Below are positions 10,313-18,154 of a stretch of 64,000 nucleotides of DNA, piece after piece (position 1 is the first letter of the stretch; each line of letters starts with the position of its first letter). The translations under genes were made by a program, and so were the position numbers. The notes below the pieces were generated by a model. The model was not told the DNA's origin. It did not search any database and worked only from the letters and a program-made list of their open reading frames with translations. Origin of the DNA: Phycisphaeraceae bacterium (GTDB lineage Bacteria; Planctomycetota; Phycisphaerae; Phycisphaerales; UBA1924); contig JAHBXC010000007.1 of NCBI GenBank assembly GCA_019636675.1, forward strand, positions 20,083 to 84,082. Direction: 5' to 3'.

Positions 10313-13245
10313 CGCTGCTCATCACTCGTTGCGGCGTTCCCTTCGCTGCCTGAAGCCCGCACTGTAACAGATCCTGCCCGTCGCGCGGGGAGGAGCGCCA
10401 GCGACGCGATGAAGGCCTGGCTGGCGACGAAGATCCACATCCACCTCGCCGCGGAGTCCATGAAGCCGTAGGAGTGCAGCCCTACACCAAGCATGTTGGT
10501 GCCGAACCAGCTCCACGCCGTCACGACGTTGCCCCCGACCGCGAGGGCAGCGATGCCTCGCTCGCGGACCATCCCGCCCCATCTGGCGTGCAGCACGATC
10601 GCGTTGAGCAGCACGACCAGCGCCGCGCCGTTCTCTTTCGGGTCCCAGCCCCAGAAGCGACCCCAGGACTGGTCCGCCCAGATCCCGCCCAGAACCGTGC
10701 CGACAAAGCTCAGCAGCAGCGCGAAGCACACCGTCCCGTAGATCATGCGCGACAGGGCCTGGGCGCGTTCCTTCGTGAGCCACCCCGTCGCGCAGCGGGC
10801 GATGAGGTACACCGCGCCGAGCGCCCCCGCCAGGAAGGTTGCCGAGTAACCCAGCGTGATGGTCACAACGTGGGTGGCGAGCCAGAAGTTGGTGTCGAGG
10901 ACCGCCTGCATCATCTGCATCGTGTCGCCGTCGTTGCCGAGGTTGTGGGCCACGACGAGCGTGCCGAACCCGACCGCGGCCGACGCGAGCGCCGAGACAC
11001 CCAGCGTGTGCAGGCGCTCCAGCAGCAAGCCGACGAGCACCGACGCCCACCCGACGAACACAGCGGACGAATAGAGGTTCGTCACTGGCGGACGCCCCTG
11101 GAGGTGCATGCGCATCACGATCGCGACCGTGTGCACGATCACCGCCGCGACGATCATCCACACCGCCGAGACGCGCAGGCGTTCCGCCCATCGAAGTCCG
11201 GCGTCGTCGGCCCGCGCGCGGAAGAGGAAGGACGCCACCAGCGCGAGCGACGCGAGCACGTACACCGCCGCAGCGCCGGTGAACATGGACGCGCGGTTGA
11301 ACCACACCTCGAGGTCCATGCGGCGCATCACGCCGGGGATGTCCCGGCGCAGCAGGTCGGCGTACGCCCCGGCGGCGCGCTCGAAACCGGCCCGGTCGCC
11401 CTCGTGCTGCGCGCCGAGCATGGCGGCGTAGTGCGCCACCGCGGGGTGCGGCTCGCGCCCGAACCCCGACTCGAACGCCTCGCGGAACCCGCGCCATTCC
11501 TCGCCGGGGCGCAGCGGCGGGACGACATACGGCTGGTGCATCCCCTGATGCTCCAGCAGCTCCGTCACCTTCCGGTAGAGCGCGAGGACTTCGCGCTGGA
11601 AGGCGTCTCGAGCGCGAGCCGGTGTCTCATCGGCGCGCGTCGCCTGCTCCAGCACCTCGCGCCAGTGCGGCTCGATCTCGCGCAGACTCACTCGCGAGCC
11701 GTCTTCCGGCGAACGATCCAGCAGCGCGTGCACGCCGGGATGATCCACCCGTACCACCGGCAGATCCGCGACGACCTCGGCCCGGGCGACCAGCTCGAGC
11801 AGGAACTCCACTGCGCCGACGCGCCCGGCGTCGCCGGTCTCGACCGACCGGCGCCCGCCGGCGACCATCAGAAGATTCCTCGCCGCGCTGTCCATCGGCA
11901 TCACGCGCCCTCCGGCCGAGACCGGCAGCGACGCGAAGTCGCGGACATCCACGCCCGAGCGCGGCTCCGGGGCGAGCAGCGCGCTCAGCGCCACGCCCAG
12001 GCCGATCGCCAGGGCCGCCATGCGCAGCGCCGCGCCACGCGCGTCGACGCCGCCAGCCCACGGCTCGCGCGCGGCCTTCGCCCCGCGCCGGCGCAGGTAC
12101 GACACGAGCGAGCGCGTGAAGTGCAGCGTCATCCCGGACCCAACGAGAATGCACGCGGCGTAGGGCAGCAGCCAGCCCGGATTCCGGACGACCTGCAGCA
12201 CCGTGCCCGAGCCGTCGGGCTTGTACGACGCCTGGTAGAAAGTCTCGCCGCGGTAGCGCAGCGGGTTGTTCATCCAGATCAGCGCCTCGCGATCGACGCC
12301 CCGCTCGGGATCGACGATGCGCACCCGGCTCGAGAAGTTGCGCGGTATCTGGGTTCCCACGAACTTGTCGTGCCGGAACTCGTGCAGGTGGATCTCGTAG
12401 GGCTTGTAGGTGCGCGTGAACCGCAGCGACACGCCGAAGGTCGTCCCGTCGATCTCCACCGGCTGGTTCACCAGAATGGCGGCGCCGACGAGCCACGTCC
12501 CGAGCGTCTCGCCCTCGCGACGGAGCGTGATGTACGCGGCGGGCAGATCGACCTGCCCGCCGTCGACGCCCGCCGCCTGCGCCATCTCGACGGCGACGAG
12601 TTCGCGTCCGAGCCCGTGCGTGGTGTGCGGACCCCTCGGGGAGGGCGCAACCTCCGAGTTGGGCATCCAGCGATCGACGACGATCTCGAATGGCAGGCGT
12701 GGATCGGCGATCGGCTCGCCCGCGCGCGCCGCGAGCGCCACCTGGGTGTGCGGCACGCTCACGACGCGGTCGAAGGACGGGTCGCTGGGGTCGACGACGA
12801 CGAGCTCGGCCTCGCGCACATCCTCGACGAACCGCGCGCTCGAACCCTGATCGATGCGCATCAGCCCTTCGGTCGCGAACCAGCCCGTGACGAACTCGCC
12901 GACCAGCAGCACGATCAGCCCGGCGTGCAGCATGATCACGCCGAAGCGCTTCCACGCCATGCGGAAGCGCATCGCGTGCGCCGCGAGCAGGTTCACGATC
13001 ATCAGCCCGGCGATGAGCGACCCGCCCGGCAACGGGACCAGCGGCGCCGCGCCGGCCTCGACGCCGGGGATGACCAGCCCGGGGTCGACCCAGGCCACGG
13101 CGCTGCGGAAGTACCCGTCAACGACCTGCCAGACGCCCAGACGGGTCTGCGCGAGCGTCCCCACGAAGATCAGGACCATCGCCGCCGCGAGCAGGACGAC
13201 CGTCAGTCGGAGCGACGCCATGGCCTTCAACGCGGTTCGCATCAT
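10309..13245 (-). CDS. ccsBA: Fused ResB-CcsA cytochrome c haem-attachment protein (CcsBA/NrfI-like)
   Basis: A 978-residue fusion of the two system II cytochrome c synthase subunits. The N-terminal half is ResB/CcsB-like: hydrophobic segments near 12-31, 66-85 and 95-115, a large periplasmic domain, then a TM near 390. The C-terminal half is CcsA-like with several TM helices and the tryptophan-rich haem-binding motif WGWDPKENG at about 865-873; the ENG ending differs from the common KET/KEV form. It exports haem and attaches it to CXXCH motifs. Its place directly before nrfH-nrfA parallels Wolinella nrfI, so service of the nrf cytochromes (nine haems) and the nos cytochrome is a fair inference. 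Start at 13245 overlaps the upstream stop as ATGA. Confidence 0.9.
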   Translation of the reverse strand: MMRTALKAMASLRLTVVLLAAAMVLIFVGTLAQTRLGVWQVVDGYFRSAVAWVDPGLVIPGVEAGAAPLVPLPGGSLIAGLMIVNLLAAHAMRFRMAWKRFGVIMLHAGLIVLLVGEFVTGWFATEGLMRIDQGSSARFVEDVREAELVVVDPSDPSFDRVVSVPHTQVALAARAGEPIADPRLPFEIVVDRWMPNSEVAPSPRGPHTTHGLGRELVAVEMAQAAGVDGGQVDLPAAYITLRREGETLGTWLVGAAILVNQPVEIDGTTFGVSLRFTRTYKPYEIHLHEFRHDKFVGTQIPRNFSSRVRIVDPERGVDREALIWMNNPLRYRGETFYQASYKPDGSGTVLQVVRNPGWLLPYAACILVGSGMTLHFTRSLVSYLRRRGAKAAREPWAGGVDARGAALRMAALAIGLGVALSALLAPEPRSGVDVRDFASLPVSAGGRVMPMDSAARNLLMVAGGRRSVETGDAGRVGAVEFLLELVARAEVVADLPVVRVDHPGVHALLDRSPEDGSRVSLREIEPHWREVLEQATRADETPARARDAFQREVLALYRKVTELLEHQGMHQPYVVPPLRPGEEWRGFREAFESGFGREPHPAVAHYAAMLGAQHEGDRAGFERAAGAYADLLRRDIPGVMRRMDLEVWFNRASMFTGAAAVYVLASLALVASFLFRARADDAGLRWAERLRVSAVWMIVAAVIVHTVAIVMRMHLQGRPPVTNLYSSAVFVGWASVLVGLLLERLHTLGVSALASAAVGFGTLVVAHNLGNDGDTMQMMQAVLDTNFWLATHVVTITLGYSATFLAGALGAVYLIARCATGWLTKERAQALSRMIYGTVCFALLLSFVGTVLGGIWADQSWGRFWGWDPKENGAALVVLLNAIVLHARWGGMVRERGIAALAVGGNVVTAWSWFGTNMLGVGLHSYGFMDSAARWMWIFVASQAFIASLALLPARRAGSVTVRASGSEGNAATSDEQR

Positions 13246-13865
13246 CGCTCCCCCACCGGATCGGACGCGACGAAGGAGCGCGCAAACGCCAGCACCCGGG
13301 CTCGCACGCGCTCGATCGCTTCGCTGTGCACATCCGCCTTCACGAACCACGTGCGAGACCGCGCCGGCTCTTCGAGCCCCACGGCCACGGTCGCACGATC
13401 CTCGTTCACCAGCGTGACCGCGTACGCGCGGAAGCCGAGCGGTTCGAACCGCTCGACGATGCCCGGCAGATCCCCCTCGGCGACGGGCGCAAGCCCGAGC
13501 TGCGTCCGCCAGCGGTTCACATTTGCGAGCACTCCCCCGACATCGCCGGGGAAGCGCGTGAGCACGACCGACACGACGCCCGACTCGTCGTCGAACTCGA
13601 AGACCGCGAGGCGCGCCGGGGAGCCGGTCGCGACCTCGCGCCACCCATCCGGGAGCGTCCACCGCGCTGCGTGGTCGTGCGTGTGCGCCGGCGCACGACC
13701 GGCCGCCGGCCCGGACGCGCCGACCTCCGGACCCACGATGATCTCAACGCCCTTGGGCGCGCGTCGCTCGGCGATGCCCGGGTCGCGATCGCACGACATC
13801 GCGCAGAGACACGACGCCGCGATCAACGCGCGCACGCCCCGGCTCTGGTGCTCGAATCTGCTCAT
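13242..13865 (-). CDS. Lipoprotein of the nrf/ccsBA operon, function unknown
   Basis: A 207-residue protein with a lipoprotein signal: hydrophobic ALIAASCLCAMSC with a candidate lipobox cysteine at residue 25 (CDRD). The mature part begins with a His-containing linker (HTHDH) and then a domain with LPDGWREV, FPGDVGGVLANVNRWRTQLGL and a late WFVKADV. I recall similar proteins beside ccsBA genes in planctomycetes, but no function is established. It lies 24 nt after the Rrf2 gene and overlaps ccsBA by ATGA. A TGAGGT sequence precedes the ATG. A role in cytochrome maturation is inferred from context only. Confidence 0.75.
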   Translation of the reverse strand: MSRFEHQSRGVRALIAASCLCAMSCDRDPGIAERRAPKGVEIIVGPEVGASGPAAGRAPAHTHDHAARWTLPDGWREVATGSPARLAVFEFDDESGVVSVVLTRFPGDVGGVLANVNRWRTQLGLAPVAEGDLPGIVERFEPLGFRAYAVTLVNEDRATVAVGLEEPARSRTWFVKADVHSEAIERVRARVLAFARSFVASDPVGER

Positions 13866-13889
13866 CAGTACCTCATGTCGACAGCCGGG

Positions 13890-14369
13890 TCACTGATTCG
13901 TGTCTTTGGACGACGGAGCGGGGACGAGTTTCCCGACCGTCAGCGCCGTGCAGAGCGGCTTGGAAGCCGACGGCTCGGTCATCAGCTCGTGAATGGTCGA
14001 TTGCGCGAAGCCGCATTCGATCTGCGCCATCGCGTCGTCGATCCGCCTGTGCATCGGGCAGAGCACCGCGCCGTGGGACTCGATGCCGAGCGGGCAGGTT
14101 CGGATGCGTTCGATGGGGTCGATCGCGTTGATGACATCGAGGACGGAGAGCGTCCTGGGATCGCGCTCGAGCGTGAACCCGCCGTGCGCGCCGCGCTGGG
14201 CCGACAGAATGCCGACCTTCGCGAGCGACTGGAGCACTTTGACGAGATACCCCGGCGAGGCGCGCGTCGCTTCGGCGATTTCACGCACCTTCTGGGTCGA
14301 GCCGGGTCGCTGGGCGAGCCAGACGACTGCGCGGAGCCCGTATTCGGATGCGTCGGAGAGCAGTCGCAC
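13890..14369 (-). CDS. Rrf2-family transcription regulator (NsrR/IscR-like, probable Fe-S sensor)
   Basis: A 159-residue regulator starting with GTG at 14369 and preceded by AAGGAG. The N-terminal winged helix (EYGLRAVVWLAQRP...VREIAEATRASPGYLVKVL) is classic Rrf2. Three cysteines in the usual cluster region, C92, C104 and C119, could hold an Fe-S cluster; spacing is wider than in E. coli NsrR (C91/C96/C102), so the cluster type is open. It sits between NO-detoxification genes and the lipoprotein-ccsBA-nrfHA genes on the same strand, suggesting a local NO- or redox-responsive regulator. The inverted repeat at 15856-15876 is a candidate target. Confidence 0.88.
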   Translation of the reverse strand: MRLLSDASEYGLRAVVWLAQRPGSTQKVREIAEATRASPGYLVKVLQSLAKVGILSAQRGAHGGFTLERDPRTLSVLDVINAIDPIERIRTCPLGIESHGAVLCPMHRRIDDAMAQIECGFAQSTIHELMTEPSASKPLCTALTVGKLVPAPSSKDTNQ

Positions 14370-14427
14370 GCTTGGGGAGACTCCTTCTAAACGGGACGAT
14401 CAAGCATACACAACCCGCGCCCGGGGC

Positions 14428-15399
14428 TCAGGACGCCGAGGCGACGAACGCGTCGCTGTGGATCGCCCGCATCGATGCGCCGGCGAGGAACGCGGCCTTG
14501 CGGATCACTCGCACGAACTCCGGGTCGCCGCACACGAACACCCGCCGATCCGCGAGCGATGGGAAGCGAGCGAGGACGATCGTGTCGACCGGGCCGATAT
14601 GGAGCCCGGGCGCCGGCTGGCCCGAGAGCACGCACGGGTGATAGGCCACGCCCGGGCGCGTGCGCTCGATGTCGCGCAGTTCGTCGACGAAGTAGAGCCC
14701 GCCGGCGTCCCTGGCGCCGTGGAAGAGGGTGATGGGCCCCCGATGGCCGCGAAGGATCGCGTCGCGCATCACCCCCAGGAGCGGGGCGAGCCCCGTGCCG
14801 ACGCCGACCAGGACGATCTCCTCCGCCGGGTCGGGCGACTGGTAGTGACAATCCCCGTACGGGCCGCGGACCTCGACCGGGTCTCCCGCGCGAGCGCCGT
14901 CGAAGAGCCACGAGCTCATGCGCCCGCCGGGGATGCGACGGACATGAAACTCGAGCGCGCCGTCGTCGGAGGGCGTGCTCGCGACCGAGTAGCTGCGCGT
15001 CAGGCCGTCGGCGCGGACGAGGTTCACGAACTGCCCGGGCCTGTACTCGAAGGGCGCATCGGTGCGCACAAACACGCGGACGACATCGCGCCCCGCCGAC
15101 TCGACGCGCTCAATCCGCGCATGCGCGGACGCGATCGCGTCCGTCGGCTTCGCGACGGTCATATCGCCCGTCGCGCGGCAGACGCAGGGCAGAAAGAACC
15201 CCTTCTCGCGCAGCGCCTGAGGCAGCCCGGCCTGCGACGCGCCGTCGGGCGTCCCGTCGATCGCGCGCATCATGCAGCACCGGCAGACACCCGATTTGCA
15301 CGAAGAGGCGACGGGCTCCCCGGCGCGGAGCATCGCCTCGAGCACCGGCTCGCCCGGCGAGGCCTCGATGGCGCGCCCCTCATAGGTAATGGTCGGCAT
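14428..15399 (-). CDS. [2Fe-2S] ferredoxin/FAD/NAD(P)H oxidoreductase, probable haemoglobin reductase
   Basis: A 323-residue electron-transfer flavoprotein. The N-terminal plant-type ferredoxin domain has cysteines at C34, C39, C42 and C72 (SSCKSGVCRCC...LPCVC). It is followed by an FAD domain (TRSYSVAS, matching RxYS) and an NAD-binding domain (GVGTGLAPLLGV, then FVCGDPEF near the end). The organisation matches phenol hydroxylase reductase-type enzymes. It lies 28 nt after the truncated haemoglobin gene, so re-reducing the globin during NO dioxygenation is a natural inference. ATG at 15399 is preferred; an in-frame GTG at 15420 would add seven residues. Confidence 0.85.
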   Translation of the reverse strand: MPTITYEGRAIEASPGEPVLEAMLRAGEPVASSCKSGVCRCCMMRAIDGTPDGASQAGLPQALREKGFFLPCVCRATGDMTVAKPTDAIASAHARIERVESAGRDVVRVFVRTDAPFEYRPGQFVNLVRADGLTRSYSVASTPSDDGALEFHVRRIPGGRMSSWLFDGARAGDPVEVRGPYGDCHYQSPDPAEEIVLVGVGTGLAPLLGVMRDAILRGHRGPITLFHGARDAGGLYFVDELRDIERTRPGVAYHPCVLSGQPAPGLHIGPVDTIVLARFPSLADRRVFVCGDPEFVRVIRKAAFLAGASMRAIHSDAFVASAS

Positions 15400-15427
15400 G
15401 GTGCGTCTCTCGGCGCTCACGCGCTCG

Positions 15428-15793
15428 TCAGCGGTCGAGCACGTCGTCTCGGACCGAATTCGCGAGCGCGGCGACCTCGGCGATCTGGTCCTCGCGAGCC
15501 CCGAGCTCGCGAAGCGTCTGCCCCAGATGCTCGAGCACGATGTCCACGTGCGAGTCGTTCAACCCGCGCGCGATCAGGTGCCGGTGGCCCTCGCGCATGC
15601 TCTTGCCGGTGTACGCGTGCGGCCCGCCGAGCACCATCGTGAGGAAGCCCTTCTGCTTGGCGGCCTGACGCTCCATGTCGACGTCGTCAAAGAAACCGGC
15701 GACCCGGTCATCGGACAGCATCTTCCTATAGAAGATGTCGACCGCCTGGTCGATCGCCGCGGAACCACCCAACTGCTGGTACAGACTGGACAT
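15428..15793 (-). CDS. glbN: Truncated haemoglobin, group I (TrHbN-like)
   Basis: A 121-residue 2-on-2 globin. It has the short N-terminal helix MSSLYQQLGGSAAIDQAVD, the B10 tyrosine in IFYRKML, the FLTMVLGGPHAYTGKSM turn and the proximal histidine in EGHRHLI. Group I truncated haemoglobins oxidise NO to nitrate. It is the first gene of a minus-strand run that includes the reductase, the Rrf2 regulator and nrfHA. A TTGACA box (reverse complement of 15862-15867) lies about 70 nt upstream, within an inverted repeat, so repression by an Rrf2 protein is plausible. Confidence 0.93.
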   Translation of the reverse strand: MSSLYQQLGGSAAIDQAVDIFYRKMLSDDRVAGFFDDVDMERQAAKQKGFLTMVLGGPHAYTGKSMREGHRHLIARGLNDSHVDIVLEHLGQTLRELGAREDQIAEVAALANSVRDDVLDR

Positions 15794-15855
15794 AGGTGCA
15801 TCTCCTGGACGCGCCCGGCTCGAGGGCGCGTGGGCGAGACACTAGATATCGGGTA

Positions 15856-15876
15856 GATACATGTCAAGAATGCATC
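15856..15876. promoter_or_regulatory. Inverted repeat in the trHb/RIC divergent promoter, candidate Rrf2/NsrR-type operator
   Basis: Arms GATACAT (15856-15862) and ATGCATC (15870-15876) form a 6-of-7 inverted repeat with a 7-nt centre. This resembles the NsrR consensus, which contains GATGCAT and ATGCATC with a 5-nt centre. The minus-strand reading of 15862-15867 is TTGACA, a perfect -35 box for the leftward haemoglobin gene, with TAGTGT 17 nt downstream as a weak -10. The repeat lies between haemoglobin (starts 15793) and RIC (starts 15922). Binding by the Rrf2 protein at 13890-14369 is inference. Confidence 0.55.
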
Positions 15877-15921
15877 GATAGACTGATTATCTTAATTCGC
15901 CTTTCCTGTTGGGAGCCAGCC

Positions 15922-16668
15922 ATGTCAGGACACGAACCGCTCGGCGCGACCCCAGTTGGAACCCTCGTCGTCCAGAACCCTTCGCGCGCCAGGGCGCTCG
16001 AGCGCCTGGGCATCGACTACTGCTGCGGCGGCAAGCGGACTCTGGCCGACGCGTGCGCCGCGCGCGGCGTCGAGCTTGAACACGCCGTCGCGCTCCTCGC
16101 CGAGGAGGACGCCAGGCCCGGCGCCCGTAGACGCGATCCGTCGGGGATGCCCCTCGCGGAACTCATAGCCGACATCGAGCAGACGCATCACGCGCACCTT
16201 CGCGCCGAGCTCCCGCGTCTCGACCGCCTGACCGAGAAAGTCCTCCGGTCGCACGGGGACCGCGACCCTCGCCTCGCCGAGGTCCGCCGGGTCTTCGTCG
16301 CGATGCGAGACGAGCTCGAGCGTCACATGATGACGGAGGAGCGCGTGCTGTTCCCGATGGTTCGCGATCTCGAGACGGGCGTCGCGACCGGCGCTGCGCC
16401 CGTGTCGTTGCGAGAGACGCTGGAGCATCTGGAGTCCGAGCACACGCACGCCGGGAACGCGCTCGCGTTCCTTCGCGCCGCGACAGACGGGTTCACCCCG
16501 CCCGAGCGGGCCTGCACCACCTGGAGGGTGCTGCTAGACTCGCTGGGCGCGTTCGAGCGCGACATGCACGAGCATGTCCACAAAGAAAACAATGTGCTCT
16601 TTCCCCGCGCGCTCGCGCTCGAGAAGCAACGGCGTGATCCGGTCGCGCCGGGGGCCCCGGCGCGCTGA
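15922..16668 (+). CDS. ytfE: Iron-sulfur cluster repair di-iron protein (RIC; YtfE/ScdA)
   Basis: A 248-residue protein. The N-terminal ScdA-type domain includes GIDYCCGGKRTLADAC (about residues 35-50). The C-terminal hemerythrin-like domain has histidines in THHAHL, HMMTEERVLFPM, ESEHTHAGN and MHEHVHKENNVLFP, the usual di-iron ligands. RIC proteins repair Fe-S clusters damaged by NO or oxidants. ATG at 15922 is preceded by GGGAG with 6-nt spacing. It is transcribed divergently from the haemoglobin/nrf run across a shared candidate operator, which fits a nitrosative-stress regulon. Confidence 0.93.
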   Translation: MSGHEPLGATPVGTLVVQNPSRARALERLGIDYCCGGKRTLADACAARGVELEHAVALLAEEDARPGARRRDPSGMPLAELIADIEQTHHAHLRAELPRLDRLTEKVLRSHGDRDPRLAEVRRVFVAMRDELERHMMTEERVLFPMVRDLETGVATGAAPVSLRETLEHLESEHTHAGNALAFLRAATDGFTPPERACTTWRVLLDSLGAFERDMHEHVHKENNVLFPRALALEKQRRDPVAPGAPAR

Positions 16669-16675
16669 TGACTTT

Positions 16676-17707
16676 GTGCCGACGGAGACCCCGGCGTTGG
16701 ACGAACAACCGAATCTGAAGCACGGACGCGTCGGCGTGATCGGCGCAGGCGCGATGGGCCTGAGTCTTGCCGCAGCCCTCGGCGCGTCAGGGCCGGTCAC
16801 GCTCGTCTGCCGCGACCCGGCCCTCGCCGATCGCATCCGAAGACAGGGCGCCACGGTGCGTGGGCTGGGCAGCGCGCACGCGGACCCGGACATCGTTCCC
16901 TCGATCGCCCGGCTCGCGGATTGCGGCCCGGTGCACGCGGTGTTCGTGGCGACCAAGACCAGCGCGATCGCGCAGGTCGCGGGCGAGCTGCGCCCCGTGC
17001 TGCACCGGCTCGGGCCCGAGGGCGCCACGCCGTTCGTGGTGAGTTTCCAGAACGGGATCGAGAGCGGGCGGCAACTCATGGAGCACCTGGGCGATCCGCG
17101 AGTGCTGAGGATGGTGCTGAACTACGGCGCGCGCATCGCGCCCGACGGCGCGGTCGAGGTCACGATGACGCGTCCCCCCCACCGCATCGGTCGTCTCGAC
17201 CCGGCGCACGCCCCGGCCTGCCGCGCGCTGGCGGCCCGGATGAGCGCCGGCGGGCTCGACGCCCAGGACGTGGACAATATCGAGCCGTTCGTGTGGACGA
17301 AGGGCCTGATCAACGCCTCGGTGAACCCGGTCGCGGCGCTCACGGACAACTCGGTGGGCGAGACGCTCGACTCGCCGGCGCGCAGTGTGGTCGAGTCGTT
17401 GCTGGACGAGGGGCTGGGCGTGGCGCAGGCCGAGGGCATCGACCTGGGCGATGACGCGCGGGACCGTCTGTGGGCGATGATCGAGTCCGCGCGGGCGCAC
17501 ACGCCCAGCATGGTCGAGGACATCCGCGAGGGGCGCCCGAGCGAGGTCGGCCAGCTCAACCGGCAGGTGACAGCGCACGCCGAGCGCGTCGGCGTCGCGA
17601 CACCGACGCACCGCGTGGTGACGGCGCTTATCGACGCGTTCGATTGGCGCGTATTCCGGCGCGGCGATGCGGCGTCGACGGCGCGGGGGGCGTCGTCACC
17701 GCCCTGA
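16676..17707 (+). CDS. panE: 2-dehydropantoate 2-reductase-like protein (ApbA/PanE)
   Basis: An NADP(H)-dependent ketopantoate reductase family member of about 343 residues. The Rossmann motif GVIGAGAMGLSLAAAL lies near residue 20, and the catalytic segment WTKGLINASVNPVAAL near 205-220 holds the conserved Lys and Asn. The C-terminal domain (SMVEDIREGRPSEVGQLN) is the typical ApbA_C signature with its Glu/Asn pair. GTG at 16676 lies 8 nt after the RIC stop; TTG at 16697 is an alternative. The classic role is pantoate synthesis for coenzyme A, but many paralogues act on other 2-keto acids. The 3' end overlaps convergent nosL by 12 nt. Confidence 0.85.
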   Translation: MPTETPALDEQPNLKHGRVGVIGAGAMGLSLAAALGASGPVTLVCRDPALADRIRRQGATVRGLGSAHADPDIVPSIARLADCGPVHAVFVATKTSAIAQVAGELRPVLHRLGPEGATPFVVSFQNGIESGRQLMEHLGDPRVLRMVLNYGARIAPDGAVEVTMTRPPHRIGRLDPAHAPACRALAARMSAGGLDAQDVDNIEPFVWTKGLINASVNPVAALTDNSVGETLDSPARSVVESLLDEGLGVAQAEGIDLGDDARDRLWAMIESARAHTPSMVEDIREGRPSEVGQLNRQVTAHAERVGVATPTHRVVTALIDAFDWRVFRRGDAASTARGASSPP

Positions 17708-18154
17708 GACCGCCGCACGCGCGTGCTCGAGATCGATCACCTCGCCGTCGTGCTGCCTTGCAAAGGCCGCCGCGTCTGCGCCGTCCTTGAACGCGGCGAG
17801 GTGTGATCCCATCGGTGTGCGTAGGGACCGCGCGAGGACGAACCGCGCCGAGTCGGCGTCGATCCACGCGCGCGTGCCGTGATCGCGCGCCCAGCGTCGG
17901 ACCACGACGAGGTTCCCCCGGCTGTTCTCCAGATTGAACTGGCAGTTGAAGTCGTCGAACAGGAGCGTCTCGTTGCCCCTGTCGCCAGCGATGACGGTCG
18001 CCACGCCGAACCGGTCGTCGCTGATGATCATGCCGCATTCGACGCAGGTCGACTCGCCGTAGACGATGGCCGGCGGCGCGTTGGGATCTGCCTGACGACA
18101 CCCGGCGAGCGCGCCGAGCGCCAGGAGCGCGGCGGTCATTCTCAGACAGTTCAT
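17696..18154 (-). CDS. nosL: NosL, copper chaperone lipoprotein for nitrous oxide reductase
   Basis: A 152-residue lipoprotein: signal LLALGALAGC with the lipobox cysteine at residue 19, then ESTCVECGMIISDDRFG, the CXXCGM signature of NosL, and FDDFNCQFN. NosL delivers Cu(I) for assembly of the NosZ copper centres. Start at 18154 overlaps the nosY stop as ATGA. It is the last gene of the nos operon, and its 3' end overlaps the convergent panE-like gene by 12 nt without an obvious terminator. Confidence 0.93.
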   Translation of the reverse strand: MNCLRMTAALLALGALAGCRQADPNAPPAIVYGESTCVECGMIISDDRFGVATVIAGDRGNETLLFDDFNCQFNLENSRGNLVVVRRWARDHGTRAWIDADSARFVLARSLRTPMGSHLAAFKDGADAAAFARQHDGEVIDLEHARAAVSGR

